From: Paulinella micropora
Lineage: Eukaryota; Cercozoa; Imbricatea; Euglyphida; Paulinellidae
Direction: 5' to 3'
Length of the DNA stretch: 64,000 bases
Assembly: GCA_019918135.1 (NCBI GenBank)
Contig: WBZZ01006008.1
Span: 65,001 to 129,000, forward strand
Shown: positions 19,563-32,170 of the stretch, piece after piece
Layout: every line of letters starts with the position of its first letter
Numbering within the stretch: position 1 is the first letter of the stretch
Notes under the pieces: model-generated
Told to the model about the DNA's origin: nothing
Database searches by the model: none
Seen by the model: only the letters and a program-made list of their open reading frames with translations
Position numbers and translations under genes: made by a program

Positions 19563-21050
19563 CCGGACACTGAGGCCAAGAAACAAAACCAAGAGAGAGA
19601 TGATAAACTCAAGCAAGAGAAGGGCAAGAGAAAGGGAAAGAAACACAACAAGAAGAACAAGCCCAAGAAGGATATGGCTCTACTGAGAGAGGAGGAGGAA
19701 GAAGAAAAAGAAGAGTCAGACGAAGACGCATTACTCATTATTATGGGGGGAAGTGAGTCAGGAGAAAATGACGACGAAAAGGAGCCTGAAAGATCAGGGA
19801 GAGGGAATGCCGAGGCTGGGGAACCCCAGTCTGTAAAGTGGGGCCCAACGGGAGAACGTCGAGTCTGGGGAACCCCAAACCGAGCCAGGTGTTCGTTCCC
19901 CACAGGCAGAACGTAAGAGAGTTAGGAGTCCTAATCCCAGTTTAGCCCCTCTACCATCACTAAACAAAACTACTAAAACCTCTGAGTCAGGCCACAAACA
20001 TACCAAAGCACCCCCAAAGCATCAAGCGTCTGACACCTCAACCCCTTCACTCAGTCTAGCTAGCTATAGCCGAGAGAGGCCCCGTTCTCTGAAGTGACCC
20101 CTTGTCAGATTTCGCTTGAACATGATAAGAAAGAGCCTAATGCCGTGCAAGCTTCGCGCATGCTTTTCGGGGAATACTGCGGATATCACGCTAAAAATCA
20201 GGACCCAGAGTACCATTTACTTGATCTATCTGTCAGCCCCAACCTCCGACCCCAAAATCACCTTATTATCCAGACGAGAGAGGTTTAATAGCTGATGCGA
20301 AAGCGAGAGGGTTAGTGATACCACACAATCTCACTACCACTTTCACTGAACAATCTCCACAGAGGGTAAGAGAGAGGGAGAAGAATAAGGCGAGAGGGGA
20401 AGTGAGGGGGAGTCAGGTCCAGGGAACAGCACCGCAAACACCCACATCCACCACATTGACACCTCACACCACACCACAAGCACGCACACCGACACGCCAA
20501 GACAGAGTGAGGCAGGCGATGAGGAAGAAGATGAGGAAGAGATAGATGAGTATGATCCTGACAACGATTCCCGATGTTAAGATGAAATAAGACATGATGA
20601 TACCATGGCAGCATGTATGGATGATTCTGATATTGACACGGAATATCTGCAATTCACGCGAAAAGGGAATGTTCGGAAATACATACAGAAGCATAAGAAG
20701 GAGACTCACGATGTGAGTGGGAGTCCGGCATCTGCCGGACTGCCCAGTGTTGTTGCAGGGACCGGGGAGTCCAAGAGGGAACGGCGGGGAGGCACTGCTG
20801 CAACCTCAACACCACAACCGGGTTCAACACCACAAGCTCAGCCACACACCAACACACCACCCATCATTACGTTCAAATACATAGCACAGCTCGCTCAACA
20901 ACTCACCACAACATGCATCAGAGAAAGCAATGGTGAGGTGAAGAGAGTGAGTGAGGGGAAGTTAGTGCTAGACGAGTTCTTGACAGAAATCTCAGCTCTG
21001 AACTGTCATGAACAAGCTTGAACAAGTGTCGAACCAATAATTTCACTACC
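19563..21050 (+). other. Rest of copia mosaic, no clear domain
   Basis: Short frames rich in Lys/Glu, Ser and Pro/Thr follow the zinc knuckle (for example 19674-19916 and 20605-21021). I cannot identify protease, integrase or reverse transcriptase. This may be degraded polyprotein linker or unrelated sequence. Confidence 0.35.
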
Positions 21051-21082
21051 TAACCCCCGGGAAACGTCCGCAACAATAAATC

Positions 21083-21779
21083 AATTTTCACTATTTTAGC
21101 AGGACCGGACTGACAGTTTTCTAGTCTAGGTTCCACCCTTAAAGAAAATCAAGTGAAAATGCATCACACTTGCACTAAACGCTAGAATGTTCTACATACA
21201 TTACGTCTGCAACCGACCTGCACGCCCTCGCACGCTGAAACTTTTACAGTACCCCTCCCAACATTAAGAAGAAAATGATCAAAATTTCAGCACTGCAAAA
21301 GGTTGTACATGTACAAGGGTCGAACTCTGAGTTCACGACCCAACACGAAGAAATTTTCCGTTATTTCAGTGTAAATTTTCACTGATCAGGCCGGTGACAC
21401 TGGTGAACTAGGTCACTCTCTTAAGCGAGGAACATAGACTAGAAAGCTGACTGTCCGGTCCTGCTTAAATAGTGAAAATTCATTTATTATTGAGGATGTT
21501 TCCCGGTGGTTGGGTCGTGATCATGAAGTTATTGGTTCGACCCTTGATCATGCTTGATCTGAGTTTGGATAGTGTTTACTTGCTGTTAGGGACTGCTATT
21601 GTAAAAATTTCAGAAGAGGAAAATAATGGGTTCGGTTGCAGATGTTATGTATGTAAACTAGGTAGAACATTCTGGCGTTTGGTGTGGTGCATTCTCGCTT
21701 GATTTTCTTAGAACTGCTTTTCACACCCACTTTTTTTGGTACAGGATGGGGTAACTGACGCAGCTCGGTGCAGCTAGTG
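21083..21779 (+). repeat. Foldback-type repeat, left part (split by Ty3)
   Basis: Nested inverted repeats are visible. CTATTTTAGCAGGACCGGAC near 21091 is mirrored by GTCCGGTCCTGCTTAAATAG near 21453. The segment near 21190 with AGAATGTTCTACATA is mirrored by the segment near 21670 with TAGAACATTCTGG. The repeat continues after the Ty3 element at 32171. Such foldback structure suggests a non-autonomous DNA transposon. The family is not recognised. Confidence 0.65.
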
Positions 21780-22026
21780 TGTAGGCATCACCCCCCGGAT
21801 AGCCAGTAAAAAGTACCCTTTTTCTGGTGTCAGGTGTACCTAGTTTTTTCCCATTATTTTCAATATCGTTTGGCCGGATTTGACCTAATGCCATTTTAAC
21901 CTTGGTCTGTTGCCGTTTTCTTTTCGGCTTCACTGAGCTAATATAACGAGACATCATTCTCTTTTGGGGATTTGTGTCTGGTTGTACTACCGACTTTTTA
22001 TTGAGTTATCTTCGGGGAGTGTAACA
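21780..22026 (+). repeat. 5' LTR of Ty3 copy A
   Basis: The LTR runs from TGTAGGCATCACCCCCC to GGGGAGTGTAACA and is the same length as the 3' LTR. Directly after it, TTGGAGTCACCAGCAC starts with the TGG expected of a tRNA primer-binding site. I could not assign the tRNA. Confidence 0.9.
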
Positions 22027-22799
22027 TTGGAGTCACCAGCACAAGGCTGATTTCTTTTCTGGCTTGTTTTTGGAACAGCAGAAAGAAAAATTGGACAGAC
22101 CTATCTCTTCTGAGTAGGTGTTCCAAAAAACAAATACTCCAGCACATCCCCACACAGCTCTTTTTGCAAAACTAGACGTCTAGGCGTTTGTGAGTAGGTG
22201 TCTCAGTACCCTCTCCACAGCCTGTATCTGTGTCCTCACAAGGAGGCCAGACACCAGACCTCGTAGCTGTTCTTTTGTTCTCTCTTGAGACAGAGACAGA
22301 GTAGGTCAACAGACGTACAAACAAACACTCACAGATACAAACAAACTTGAAAGACACGAGCGTAGTACTCCACCTTTCAAGTCTGTGCACTTTGTTGCCT
22401 CTCAAACCACACACATCAGAGTATTTTTGCAAATCTCTGACTGTCTTTCGACAATAGGTCTGAACAAGTGTCAGACGACAAGTCGACTTCTCAAGGAGTG
22501 CTTCTCTAGCCTCTTTGACATTATCTGTACATAGGTCCTCGTACCTCATAACAGATACAACAACAAAAAAGAGAAAAAGAAAAGAGGAGTGGAGAAGGAG
22601 ATCAAATTTTCAGAGAAAGTCGTACAGATTACTTCTTTCTCACAAAAAAAAAAAAAAAAAAAAACACATAAGACATAGAGGTGAGACGCTCTCTCTCTAT
22701 ACTGTCTTTTCGTTTTTTCTCTCTATTCGTTCCTCATAGACGAACAGAGCAATTACGGGGTAGAAACAGCTCTGGCTCATCCGTATTCCTTCAGCATCC
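22027..22799 (+). other. Ty3 leader (5' untranslated region)
   Basis: This is about 770 bp without a supported gene between the LTR and gag. A candidate primer-binding site lies at its start. A homopolymer A run near 22645 differs in length between the duplicate units. CT-rich sequence precedes the gag start. Confidence 0.6.
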
Positions 22800-25302
22800 A
22801 TGTCTACTAGGTCTGAAGACTGGCAGGAAGGAGGGGGGAGAGTGAGCGAACCCCAGGAAAAGAAGAGGAGTTCGTTGACCCTCATGCAGAAGGAGGAGAT
22901 CTGGCACCTTCCTTTGACACAGGAGGAGCAGAGAATCAATTTTTTACTGCGCCTTCCTTTGACACAGGAGGAGCAGAGGAAGTCGAGGAGGAGGAGAAGA
23001 GAGGAGAGGAAGCGAAGTTTGTGGCCGAATATGGCAAACTAAGTAAGAAGGAGTTTGAGGAGAAGAAAGGGAAAGATGAGGCCTATAAATGGCTATACAT
23101 TCCCCAAGAAATGCGATGGGGACAACCCTTGAAGAAGGAGGACATCTGTTAGTACCCTCTCCCAAGGCAAGCTCTGCCTCTGGCAGAATTCCTCAGAGAC
23201 GACGGTGCACAGTTACAGGTGCAACACGTCTCATTTGGGGACAATATGTCTTTACTGGAGCTACTCGACCTCTCATGGACAGTGTTTGAGTGTGCTATAC
23301 TCTTTGAGTACCAGACTGGAAAGACTGTGCTGCCATGGAACACAAGAGCACTGGCTAGGTTGCTCGATCCTGGTCAGGACATTGATTCAATAAAGAGAGT
23401 GGAAAAGGAGTTTAAGTTCAGGAATCCAAAAGGACAGATCAATGTCATGGATGTGTCTCTGAAACTTATGGAGGCCAAGTTAGTGGACCTGGGTAAACTC
23501 CAACACACCCAGTTTGGCAGGGACCTTCACCCGGCCCTGAGGGAAATAGAAGGCGAAGCTGGAGGGGTGACGAGGATGAAGAAGCTGCATGCGGCCTTGG
23601 TGAAGGATGACGCATGGAAGAGGTGGGTCTTCACGAAGGATCATACGATCTTGGAGGGGACGGCCGCACCACCCCCACCAATAAAGCGGGATAGAAGGAG
23701 TTGGCGGAGAAGGCCTTGTTCCTTCGGAAGGCAGCTGAGATCCTGTCTTTTTTTCATCATGCCCAAGAGCTGTATATCAAAGAGCTAGCGGCTGAGAAAG
23801 AAAAGAAGGAGATGGAGGCAAAGATTGCATTAGCCAAGGCGGCGGGAACAAAGGGACCGAAATATTCCTCTGGATCTTATATGGCTCCCTCGGGCCGCTC
23901 CGCCCCGTCAGCCCACACAACCCCTTCGGCCCCTGCGACTAGCTCAGCGCCTACCACTGTCATTGCCAACAGTAATGACAAAAAGGACAGACAGGCTATC
24001 ATACAGGCCTTCCAAAAATATACAAAGTCCGATGCCACTGCTCTGACGCTGTATGCAGAGACAGCGAGTCAGAAGGACACGGATGCGAACCTTCGAGACA
24101 AGCTCAGAAGAATTGATGCTTGTATGAAGCAGCATCCAACGGACGAAACACAGGAGTATGAGGCGTTGTACACCTTGTTGGACCCATCAATCATCACGCA
24201 AGGGTTTGATGTTGGGGAGTACAAGGCGATGAGAGCGGTAGAGGTGGCGGCTAGGAGAGCAGCCTCAGACCTGCAATGCACGGTGCCAGTTGCCGTCCTC
24301 TTGCAATACTTTAAAACTCATGGGTATCAGCACCTGTGCACTGGTACTTTGATTGGGTTTGAGATTTTTCAAGAGGTGAACGAAGGGCTGGGCATTGGCA
24401 CGAGGTTGGCAGCGATCCTCACTGAGGTCAGCGCCAAGTACGGGCTCTTTTATAGCCGGAAGTCTATCATTTTGTACTTCCTGAGTGCTTTGTGTACACG
24501 ACACCCGAGCAAGCTCGCAAGGATCATACAGTCCTGTCCGACCTTCACGGCGGTGAAGACGGCGGATTTTTTAGAAACGAATATATACGAGAGGACTGTA
24601 GCGGCTACTCCGCCGGGCGACCTGTTCAAGGAGGTGCTCGACGCGTGTTCCGAATTGGACACGGCCACCGAATCATTCTCCAGTGCCGCGACACAGGGGG
24701 TTGGAGGTGCTCAAACAGCACATGCAACTCGAACGGCAGGTCTCAAGGGGAGAGATGAGCCGACGCCGTGCTACCGCTATTTTTTATACATGGCGTGTAA
24801 GCATGAGGCACAGAAAGGAGTAGGCAATTGCCTCTTCAGCCACGACTCTCTTGATGATAGGCAGCGAAATCTTTTCCTTAGAGAGCTCGAAGGCATGAAA
24901 AAGACCATGTACGCCATGTACAAGAAGGAGTTGGAGGAGGGGAGGTGGAATGCGAATATGGTCTCGGATGCGGAGTTCCGGGAGGCCATCATTTACTTCC
25001 TTGACAGAATGAAGAGAAGGGAGAAGAGAGAGACATCGGGCCGATCAAAGGCGCCGACTAGAGGAGGAGGAGAGACGAGAGGATCGTCACGAGGGTCCCG
25101 AGGGACACCAAGAGGGGCGGCACCACGAGGACGAGGCTTTCGTGGAAGGGGAGGACGGACCCCAGCGCGCCCTCCCAGAGGACACGGATACTGGAATTAT
25201 AGCACCAGTTCCAGCTCCAACTACCCCCAGCAAGCTTATACCGCTACGGAGGGGGGACGTCAAGACGAAGACACGGCTCAGGTGAGCGTGTTGTCGTCGT
25301 AG
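22800..25302 (+). pseudogene. gag: Ty3-type gag with CCCH finger and RGG box
   Basis: The region starts MSTRSEDWQEGGG and runs to 25302. The middle is helical and capsid-like (for example FEIFQEVNEGLGIGTRLAAI, then FLSALCTRHPSKLARI). The nucleic-acid-binding part is not a classic CCHC knuckle. At 24769-24843 there is a Cys-X8-Cys-X10-Cys-X3-His finger (CYRYFLYMAC to CLFSH), and the C terminus (about 25050-25190) is an Arg/Gly-rich RGG box (PRGRGFRGRGGRTPARPPRG). This would be the structural and RNA-packaging protein. The first part contains a short direct duplication at about 22908 and 22951. The region is partly broken. Confidence 0.75.
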
Positions 25303-25379
25303 ACTGACGGGAGGAGAAGAGAGAGGAAAAGAGAGAGAAGGAGATAAAAACTGTTCTTTTTAATCCGACAGTCACAGTT

Positions 25380-28300
25380 ATGCCTACTGTTGCTGAACAG
25401 GATACGAACGGTTCCGTTCCTCCTAGACGTGAAGGTGAAGGCACACAGCCTCACAAGGCTCAAGGTAAGCACTTGCTAGTTCATCCTTCGAGAGCTAATA
25501 TGATAAATGATGCGAATAGGAAGGCGAAGAAGGCGATGGAGGAGAGGAAGCCGAAACCAAAGGCTAGGTCTCCTCCTACGAAGAAGCAGCGGACCGTACC
25601 CCCGCCAAAGGACTCAATAGTCTCTGCTATAGACACGAGTACACTCGGTGTACCAGACTCTGTCCAAAAGACACTCGAGATACCGGAAGCCCCGGAGACT
25701 CAAGAAGTTAAGTTGGCAGAAAAGGGGGGAGAACGAGAAGAGGACAAGGAACTTGAGCTTAGACTCAAAACCCTAGAACGAAAAATTCATGTGCTAGCGG
25801 CTAGTTTACATAGACCAGACGCGCTATGCTACACTGACCTCTTTTGTGAAACTTTACAAACCACATTAAAAGTTGGTAATGATACAATGGCGAATATTAA
25901 TATTGTCGGCCAGAAGTTTTTGAATAGTCACCGGACATGGGTGGACAAAAACATTAGAAAAACAAAGGGGACCCTAAAAGGGGTAGGCAGCCGTACGGAA
26001 ATTACGGGCATCGTCACATTAATTTTCAAATTGAAATCCGGTCGAGTATATCGTGCGGACCTCTATGTTGTCCCCGATTACCACGGTTCAATCCTGCTGT
26101 CGTATGACCAATTGGCTACGATGGGGGCTGTGATCGATTGCGCCGCACGGCGGGTGATTTATGGAGTGAAGAATGGAGAGGAGGAGGATATTAATCCGAT
26201 GACTGCTACTGACTCATACGAGGCTTTTGAGCTGAGTCTAGCAACGGAGAGGAAAAAGTTGGCCTTCGTACATGAGGCAACTGAAGCCTATGTACACCCC
26301 TATGTCACAGTGCCGGAGGAACTGACCTGGACCGACAATTGGGAGACGGAGATGCAGGCGTATACGGTTACGATTCCCGCATGGGACAGAAAGTCTATTG
26401 ATGACTTAGTCGTAGCGCGTAATGAGGAGATAATATGTGTTGCGAAACAGTGCCCGTCGTTGGCCAGATTCGCAGAAGGTGGCGGGGCAGATGTCCATAT
26501 TACCAATGGCTACTGTTACCATGCGAAGGTGTCAGATGAGAAGAGAGAGGCGTTTGTGCCAAGGAGGAAGGGGCGTATCCCCGATACTCCAGCGGATGAC
26601 ATTAAAACTTTTATCACGAACTTTTGGGGCGATGTGCCTACCTGGCCGCGCTCATTAATTGAAGTGAAAAAGTGTCTACGGACTCTATTTGAGAGTAACA
26701 AGCCGTATAATGTCATTCTGCCATACAATGAGAAGGCGATCTGGGCACAGGAGATAAGGGACCGGCTTATTGATCATCCTATACCTGTTCCTTCTCGCAA
26801 GCAACAGTTAGTGGTGGCTTATCGACTCGGGTCTCGGGAGCAGAGCAGTGCATACAAGCAAAAGCTCAGAGCCCAGGACAAGTTGAAATTGATACCTCAA
26901 GCTTTCACATGCTTTGATGGTTTCTACACCCGTAAGGCTCCGATACAATACGCGAACCTTATTGATACGCTTGTCGGACTCGGTCATGATGACGAGCCGG
27001 ACACAGTCACGTATGAAAGAACGGGACTAGACGATTTGTCCGAGGAAGATTTGAGTTTGGAGGAGGACTTAGCGCCCCTCAAGGAGCATAAGAAGATGTC
27101 GGATGAAGATTTCCAAGCGGCGGCGCGGGAAATTTTAAAAGAAGGAGTGGGTTCGGAGAGAGAGAAGGCGTTTCTCAAAGCTAAGATGAAGGCGTACAGA
27201 GAAATTTTCGACCCTCCTCGGGCAGGTGGTGTAAAGTCGGATGACTTCACTGCTGTCATTTACAAGATACCGGGTGCGGAGCCATCTCCGGCACCACGGA
27301 GGGCAAATTTGAGCATACATGAGGCAAAAATAGCGGAGGAGAATGTGAGGCAGTTGCTCGATGAGGACTTTATTGAGAGATCTACATCTCCAATTGTCTC
27401 TCAACCGAAAATCGTCCCTAAGCCAGGAGGAGAATGGCGCTTGACGATCAATTATGCCCGTGTGAATAAGGTGCTAGAGGAAGAGAGAAATCCTCTGCCG
27501 ACCTTAGAAGAAGGCAGAAGGGTGCTGCGGAATGCTAAATTCTATTCGGTCATTGACCTTAAGAACGGCTTCTGGCAGATACCACTGGACGAGAAATCCA
27601 GATGGCTGACTGCATTCGTTGTGGGTATGGAAATATACCAGTGGAAGGTGCTTCCAATGGGACTCAAACAAGCCCCGGGGCTCTTTCAGAAGGCGATGCA
27701 GAAGATGTTGAGCGGTCAATATGACGACCAGTCGGAGGATGGTTTATGAGAAGGAGAGGACAGAAGGCGGGAGAATATGCATTTTGTTACATCGATGACA
27801 TCATCGTATAATCTAACACAATGGAAAAGCATATCGATCACTTGTCAGATGTCTTCAGGCGCATCGGAGCTTTTGGCCTGAAATGCAACCTAAAGAAATG
27901 TCAGCTTGCCAGGACAAGTGTGACGTATTTGGGTTACGAGATTTCTCATAATAGGGTCTCGATATCGCGCGAAAAGAGGGAGGAGATCATGAGTAGACAG
28001 TTGCCAAAGAATCGCACGGAGTTACACTCTTTTCTTGCGATGGCACAGTACTACAGCCAGTTCATACCCGATTGGGGTGCAACTCGGGCTAAGCTGGAGG
28101 AGATGATTGATTTTGGAGACTTTGAGAAGTGGGATGAGGAGGCTTTGCAGGCGTTTAATACGCTCAAAGATATCATTTATAAAGATCCCAAGGACGGCGG
28201 ATTAGTACTTATGATGCCTGACTTTACGAAACCGTTCGTAGTCGACACGGATGCATCTAAGTTTGCGATTGGCGCGGTGCTGCAACAGGAAGATGAGGAG

Positions 28301-31127
28301 AAAAAGTTGCGCCCGATCATGTTTATTAGTAGAAAGCTGTGTGCGGCGGAGCGAAATTACTGCACGCGACAGAGGGAGGCGTTGGCAGTAGTATGGGCTC
28401 TCAAGAGGCTCAGAGAATACTTGTGGGGAGGACCTCTATTCACGGTTAGGACCGATCATCACAACCTTCTTTGGTTGATGAATCATGAACAAACCGGCCG
28501 TTTGGCGCGGTGGCAAGCTTTCTTGTCATGTTTCAATTTCACGATGGTCTACTTACCGAGAAAGCGAAACGTAGTCGCTGATAGCCTTTCCAGGCTAGAG
28601 TTTCAGTCGGAGGTGTCGGCTTTCGTATCATCAGTGGAGATGATGGACCTGTCCACGGACAAGGTATACGAGGTGAGCCACATAGAGGCGATGCAGATGG
28701 CAAGAGGCGTTCGTTATGACCGCACGGGTCTACGATATAGTCCTCAAGGCCCGGAGCATGGCATATGCTGTGAGGCGCATGTTCTCGAAGACGCTGAGTG
28801 GTCTTATGAGGCATACGAGAACGCGAAGGCGAATATAAAAGAAGAGGAGGAGACGACTGAGGTCTGTACTGAACCTCCACAGGAAAATCGAAGCGAGCTT
28901 GATGAAGACCCGGAAAGGGTAGGAGTAAGGTTGGAGGACGGTACTATTCATATCGCCTCGCCTACCGCGTGGAGGCAGCAACAGGCGACGGATCCGGAGT
29001 TCAAGGAGCTCATAACGTTATACAAGAACCCTAATGAGCTTAAAAAGACTCCACAGATCAAAGATCAGATGAAGGAGATGGCGTGGAGAGATGGGCTATT
29101 GTGGTACAAGGGCCAGCATGGCAAATTTGCATCACAGCCTGACAAATGGACTCTCTGGGTACCAGAGAAGCTGAGGCGCTTTATATATGTCGCAGCCCAT
29201 AACTGCCCCTTACTGGCACATCCGGGTCGACAAAGAACTCATTGGTTCATAGCGAGGCGATTTTGGTGGAAAGGGATGAAGGAGGAGATAGACAGGGAAG
29301 TGGACGCATGCATCCCATGAAAAACCACAAAGACACCGCTGAAGGCGAACTTTGGCCTGATCGGTACATTCCCGTTACACGCCGGGATGTTTGAATTTTT
29401 ACACATCGATCATGTGGGACCTTTCCCCGAATCGGCAGAAGGGTACAGATACCTTCTTACCGCAATAGATCGAGCCACCAATTATGTCTGGGTTGTTCCT
29501 GTTAAGGACGCTACAGGGCAAGACAACTGCGGAGGCTCTGATCGATAGGATCGTCTCGCAGATCGGAGTGCCTAGAAAGATATGTTCTGATCGAGGTTCT
29601 GACTTTAATAATGAAGTCATCGACAGACTATCTAAGTACTACGGGATGAAATGGCAATATGTTACTGCCTATAACCCGAGAGCGAATGGCAAGATCGAGC
29701 GGGTACATAGACCTCTCAAAGCATCGCTTAAGATGTACTGTATGAAGAAGGAGAATCAGAGAGCCTGGGTGGAGGCAGCACCTTCATTTGCATTTGCAAT
29801 GAACTGTCTACCCTCATCGGCATTAGGAGGAGCCAGGAGCTCAGTCTCGCCATATCAATTGGTTTACGGCCGAGAGCCTAATATCCCAACCTCACTTCTG
29901 CATCCAAAAGACACTTGGGCAGATGAGGATGAGTTGTTCGGGATGAGACTAAGAGCGAAGATGGAGGCGGAACAAATAGTTGCGGCGCACAGGGAGGCGG
30001 AGCGCAGAAAGACTGATGCTGAAGGGGTGCGACAAGCGCACTTAGATCAAGTCCGTTTCCAGGTTGGGGATATTGTACTCTTGTACCATCCTCAAGTCCC
30101 TAAGGGGGTTAGCTCTAAGCTGTTTACCCACTGGAAAGGACCATACCAGATCATGGAACAGATGGGACCTCTGAATTATAAGATCAGGGGTAGAGGGAAG
30201 GTGCAGATTGTGAATGTTCGAAGGCTGATCAAATATGACCCCTTCTTACTTGAGGATGAATCCGTTGAGGAGGCGTTGAAACGGATGAAGGAGGACTTCA
30301 AAGAGGTACCGCCTATACAGAAGGAGGATACCTTAGAGGAGGAGAATGCCTATCGGGCACCGGTCACGGAGAAGGAGGAGACCGAGAAGGAGAGTAAGGA
30401 AGACTCAAACCGCAAAAGCGCGGCGGGGACTCAGTCTAAAGCCCCCATAGTCCGCGGCGGTACGAAGGAGAAGTTCACGGAGGCGCAGAGGAGGAGAGCG
30501 CAAAACGATCTCATCTTCGACCAACCGAGGAAGGTGGCGAGATCGACGCGAGCGACAGATGTCCATGGAGGAGGAGGGGAGAAGGACACTAACCCGAACG
30601 CGGGTAATGTGGACATTCGACATGTGCGATGGAAGGAAGGAGAGGCGATTGCGGCCATCAAGTGGGTCCGAGACGCTTTTTATCTGTTGAGACCGGCAGA
30701 ATCTCATGTTGCCGATGACACTCTCTCAGATCTTTATCTCATGCGAGCTGTGGCGGTCCCGCAGACTACACGGGCAGCACGGACATCGAAGAGATCCTTA
30801 GCAGCAAAAACAATACAACCGGTACTCCATTTTTGGAGAAGCATGGACCCTGTTGAGGATCCAAAAGCTAGACAATATTTACCGGTGTACAAAGACGCGA
30901 AAAATCTCGAGACATGGGATGATACTATTACCATTCGAGACAAAGACCACACTGCGTGGACTATTCAGTCACTGCCTAGAGGAGTGCTTGATATTCCTTT
31001 TGACTTATCTTTGGGCGCCATCCCTAACAAAATATGGGACATTCTGGAGGAGTCGAAGTTTGATTTGACTTTTGTTGGCGGCCCGCCACCTGGCAAAGGG
31101 GTTCGCGCAAGGCGACGAAGGCAGTAA
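25380..31127 (+). pseudogene. pol: Ty3-type pol region, copy A
   Basis: Pol starts 78 bp after gag at MPTVAEQDTNGS. A protease-like segment is inferred before the reverse transcriptase (about 25880-26170). RT motifs lie at about 27280-27790 (GGEWRLTINYARVNK, FYSVIDLKNGFWQ, LPMGLKQAPGLFQ), with thumb and RNase H (VVDTDASKFAIGAV, RTDHHNLLWL) to 28600. The integrase His/Cys finger is near 29190-29320 (HPGRQRTHW), the core has ICSDRGSDFNNEVID, and the GPY/F module HWKGPYQIMEQ lies at about 30130. About 290 residues follow and end RARRRRQ. Order and motifs place the element in Ty3/gypsy. The region looks broken in a few places. Confidence 0.9.
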
Positions 31128-31923
31128 GTGACATTTTTTTCTTTTATCACGCGTCGGACATTGAAAGCTGCATGTGGATTAATCTCATAGTGCCCATGTC
31201 AGATCATGTCTGATTAAAATGTTTTTATACCATTGTTGTTACTTGGCATTTTTATCGCAACATATGAGTGCGAGGGTCAATCGGCAAATGGATACGACAC
31301 TGTATAAGGGGATCGCTTGTGAGTTTAGCGATGGTGTTCCTGGTACGACCCTGCTTCAAGTATCCAGGGTGATGTTCTCAATAAATGTTCTCATAGTAGA
31401 CATATTAAATTTTTTTCTTTGGATATACTTAATATCGTCATACCAGCACGGTCCGTCTCTACTTGTGTCTGCATATCGCATGGTCGGGCTCACTCACCCC
31501 GGCTTTGGATATAGTTATTAGGTCTGGCCCCCTAGTACTATATTAAGGTAACCGATTGAATACAAGGGTATGTTATTAAAAGACAATGTATTTACTGATC
31601 GGAAGTGTTTTTGGAGAAGGAGAAAACTTTATAACGCTGCTTTTATTGCAATAGTAATACTATTTGTTCTTGAGATACTGTCTCAGAATTAAGTTACGGG
31701 GGGTACAACAAGTGTGGAAGGAGGAGTTTTTATTTACAAAAACGAGGCTGGAGATTTATAGTTGACTCGTGTCTGGCGTATGCGTTTTATATATCCACTG
31801 CACCGTCTATCAGTGGGTTAATGCACTTAGTTGCGACACCCCGTAGCGTTTGTGCAGAAAAGAAATCAGCAATTATATGAAGAAAATATTGTATATTTCC
31901 GTCATAAAAACGGGAAGGTGTAC
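31128..31923 (+). other. Ty3 3' untranslated region
   Basis: This is about 800 bp between the end of pol and the 3' LTR, with a purine-rich GGAAGGAGGAG near 31711. It aligns with the interrupted 3' region of copy 1. No gene is supported. Confidence 0.6.
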
Positions 31924-32170
31924 TGTAGGCATCACCCCCCGGATAGCCAGTAAAAAGTACATTTTTTCTGGTGTCAGGTGCACATAGTTTTTTCACATTA
32001 TTTTCAATATCGTTTGGCCGGATTTGACATAATGCCATTTTAACCTTGGTCTGTTGCAGTTTTCTTTTTGGCTTCACTGAGCTAATATAACGAGACATCA
32101 TTCTCTTTTGGGGATTTGTGTCTGGTTGTATTACCGACTTTTTATTGAGCTATCTTCGGGGAGTGTAACA
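31924..32170 (+). repeat. 3' LTR of Ty3 copy A
   Basis: It has the same ends and length as the 5' LTR, with about ten substitutions between them. It is followed by the AGTG target duplication. Confidence 0.9.

Larger units (their letters stand above)
17150..21050 (+). mobile_element. Copia-type LTR retrotransposon mosaic, copy A (fossil)
   Basis: A copia-type RNase H end (17218-17601) is followed by about 800 bp of non-coding DNA and then a gag with a zinc knuckle (18397-19562), so the 3' end of one element precedes the 5' end of another. This fits two copies joined through a shared LTR-like region, or a deletion between neighbours. No integrase or full reverse transcriptase is seen. The mosaic is old and broken in many places. 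It is repeated at 42161-46061. Confidence 0.7.
21780..32170 (+). mobile_element. Ty3-type LTR retrotransposon, copy A (fossil)
   Basis: The element has 247-bp LTRs starting TG and ending CA, gag and pol in Ty3 order, and a 4-bp target duplication AGTG (21776-21779 and 32171-32174). It is inserted in a foldback repeat, and an uninterrupted relative of the insertion site lies at about 32695-32805. The two LTRs differ at about 10 of 247 positions by hand count, so the insertion is not recent. The reading frames are broken in a few places. The overall length of 10.4 kb is large for the family because of a long leader and long extensions of Gag and of the integrase end. Confidence 0.9.

Noticed and set aside
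20300-20620. Overlapping plus and minus frames rich in Ser, Cys or Thr/Pro
   Set aside because: All are low-complexity, contradict each other and carry no domain.
22172-22549. Minus-strand 125-residue frame in the Ty3 leader
   Set aside because: It lies in the untranslated leader, opposite in strand to the element, with no recognisable domain.
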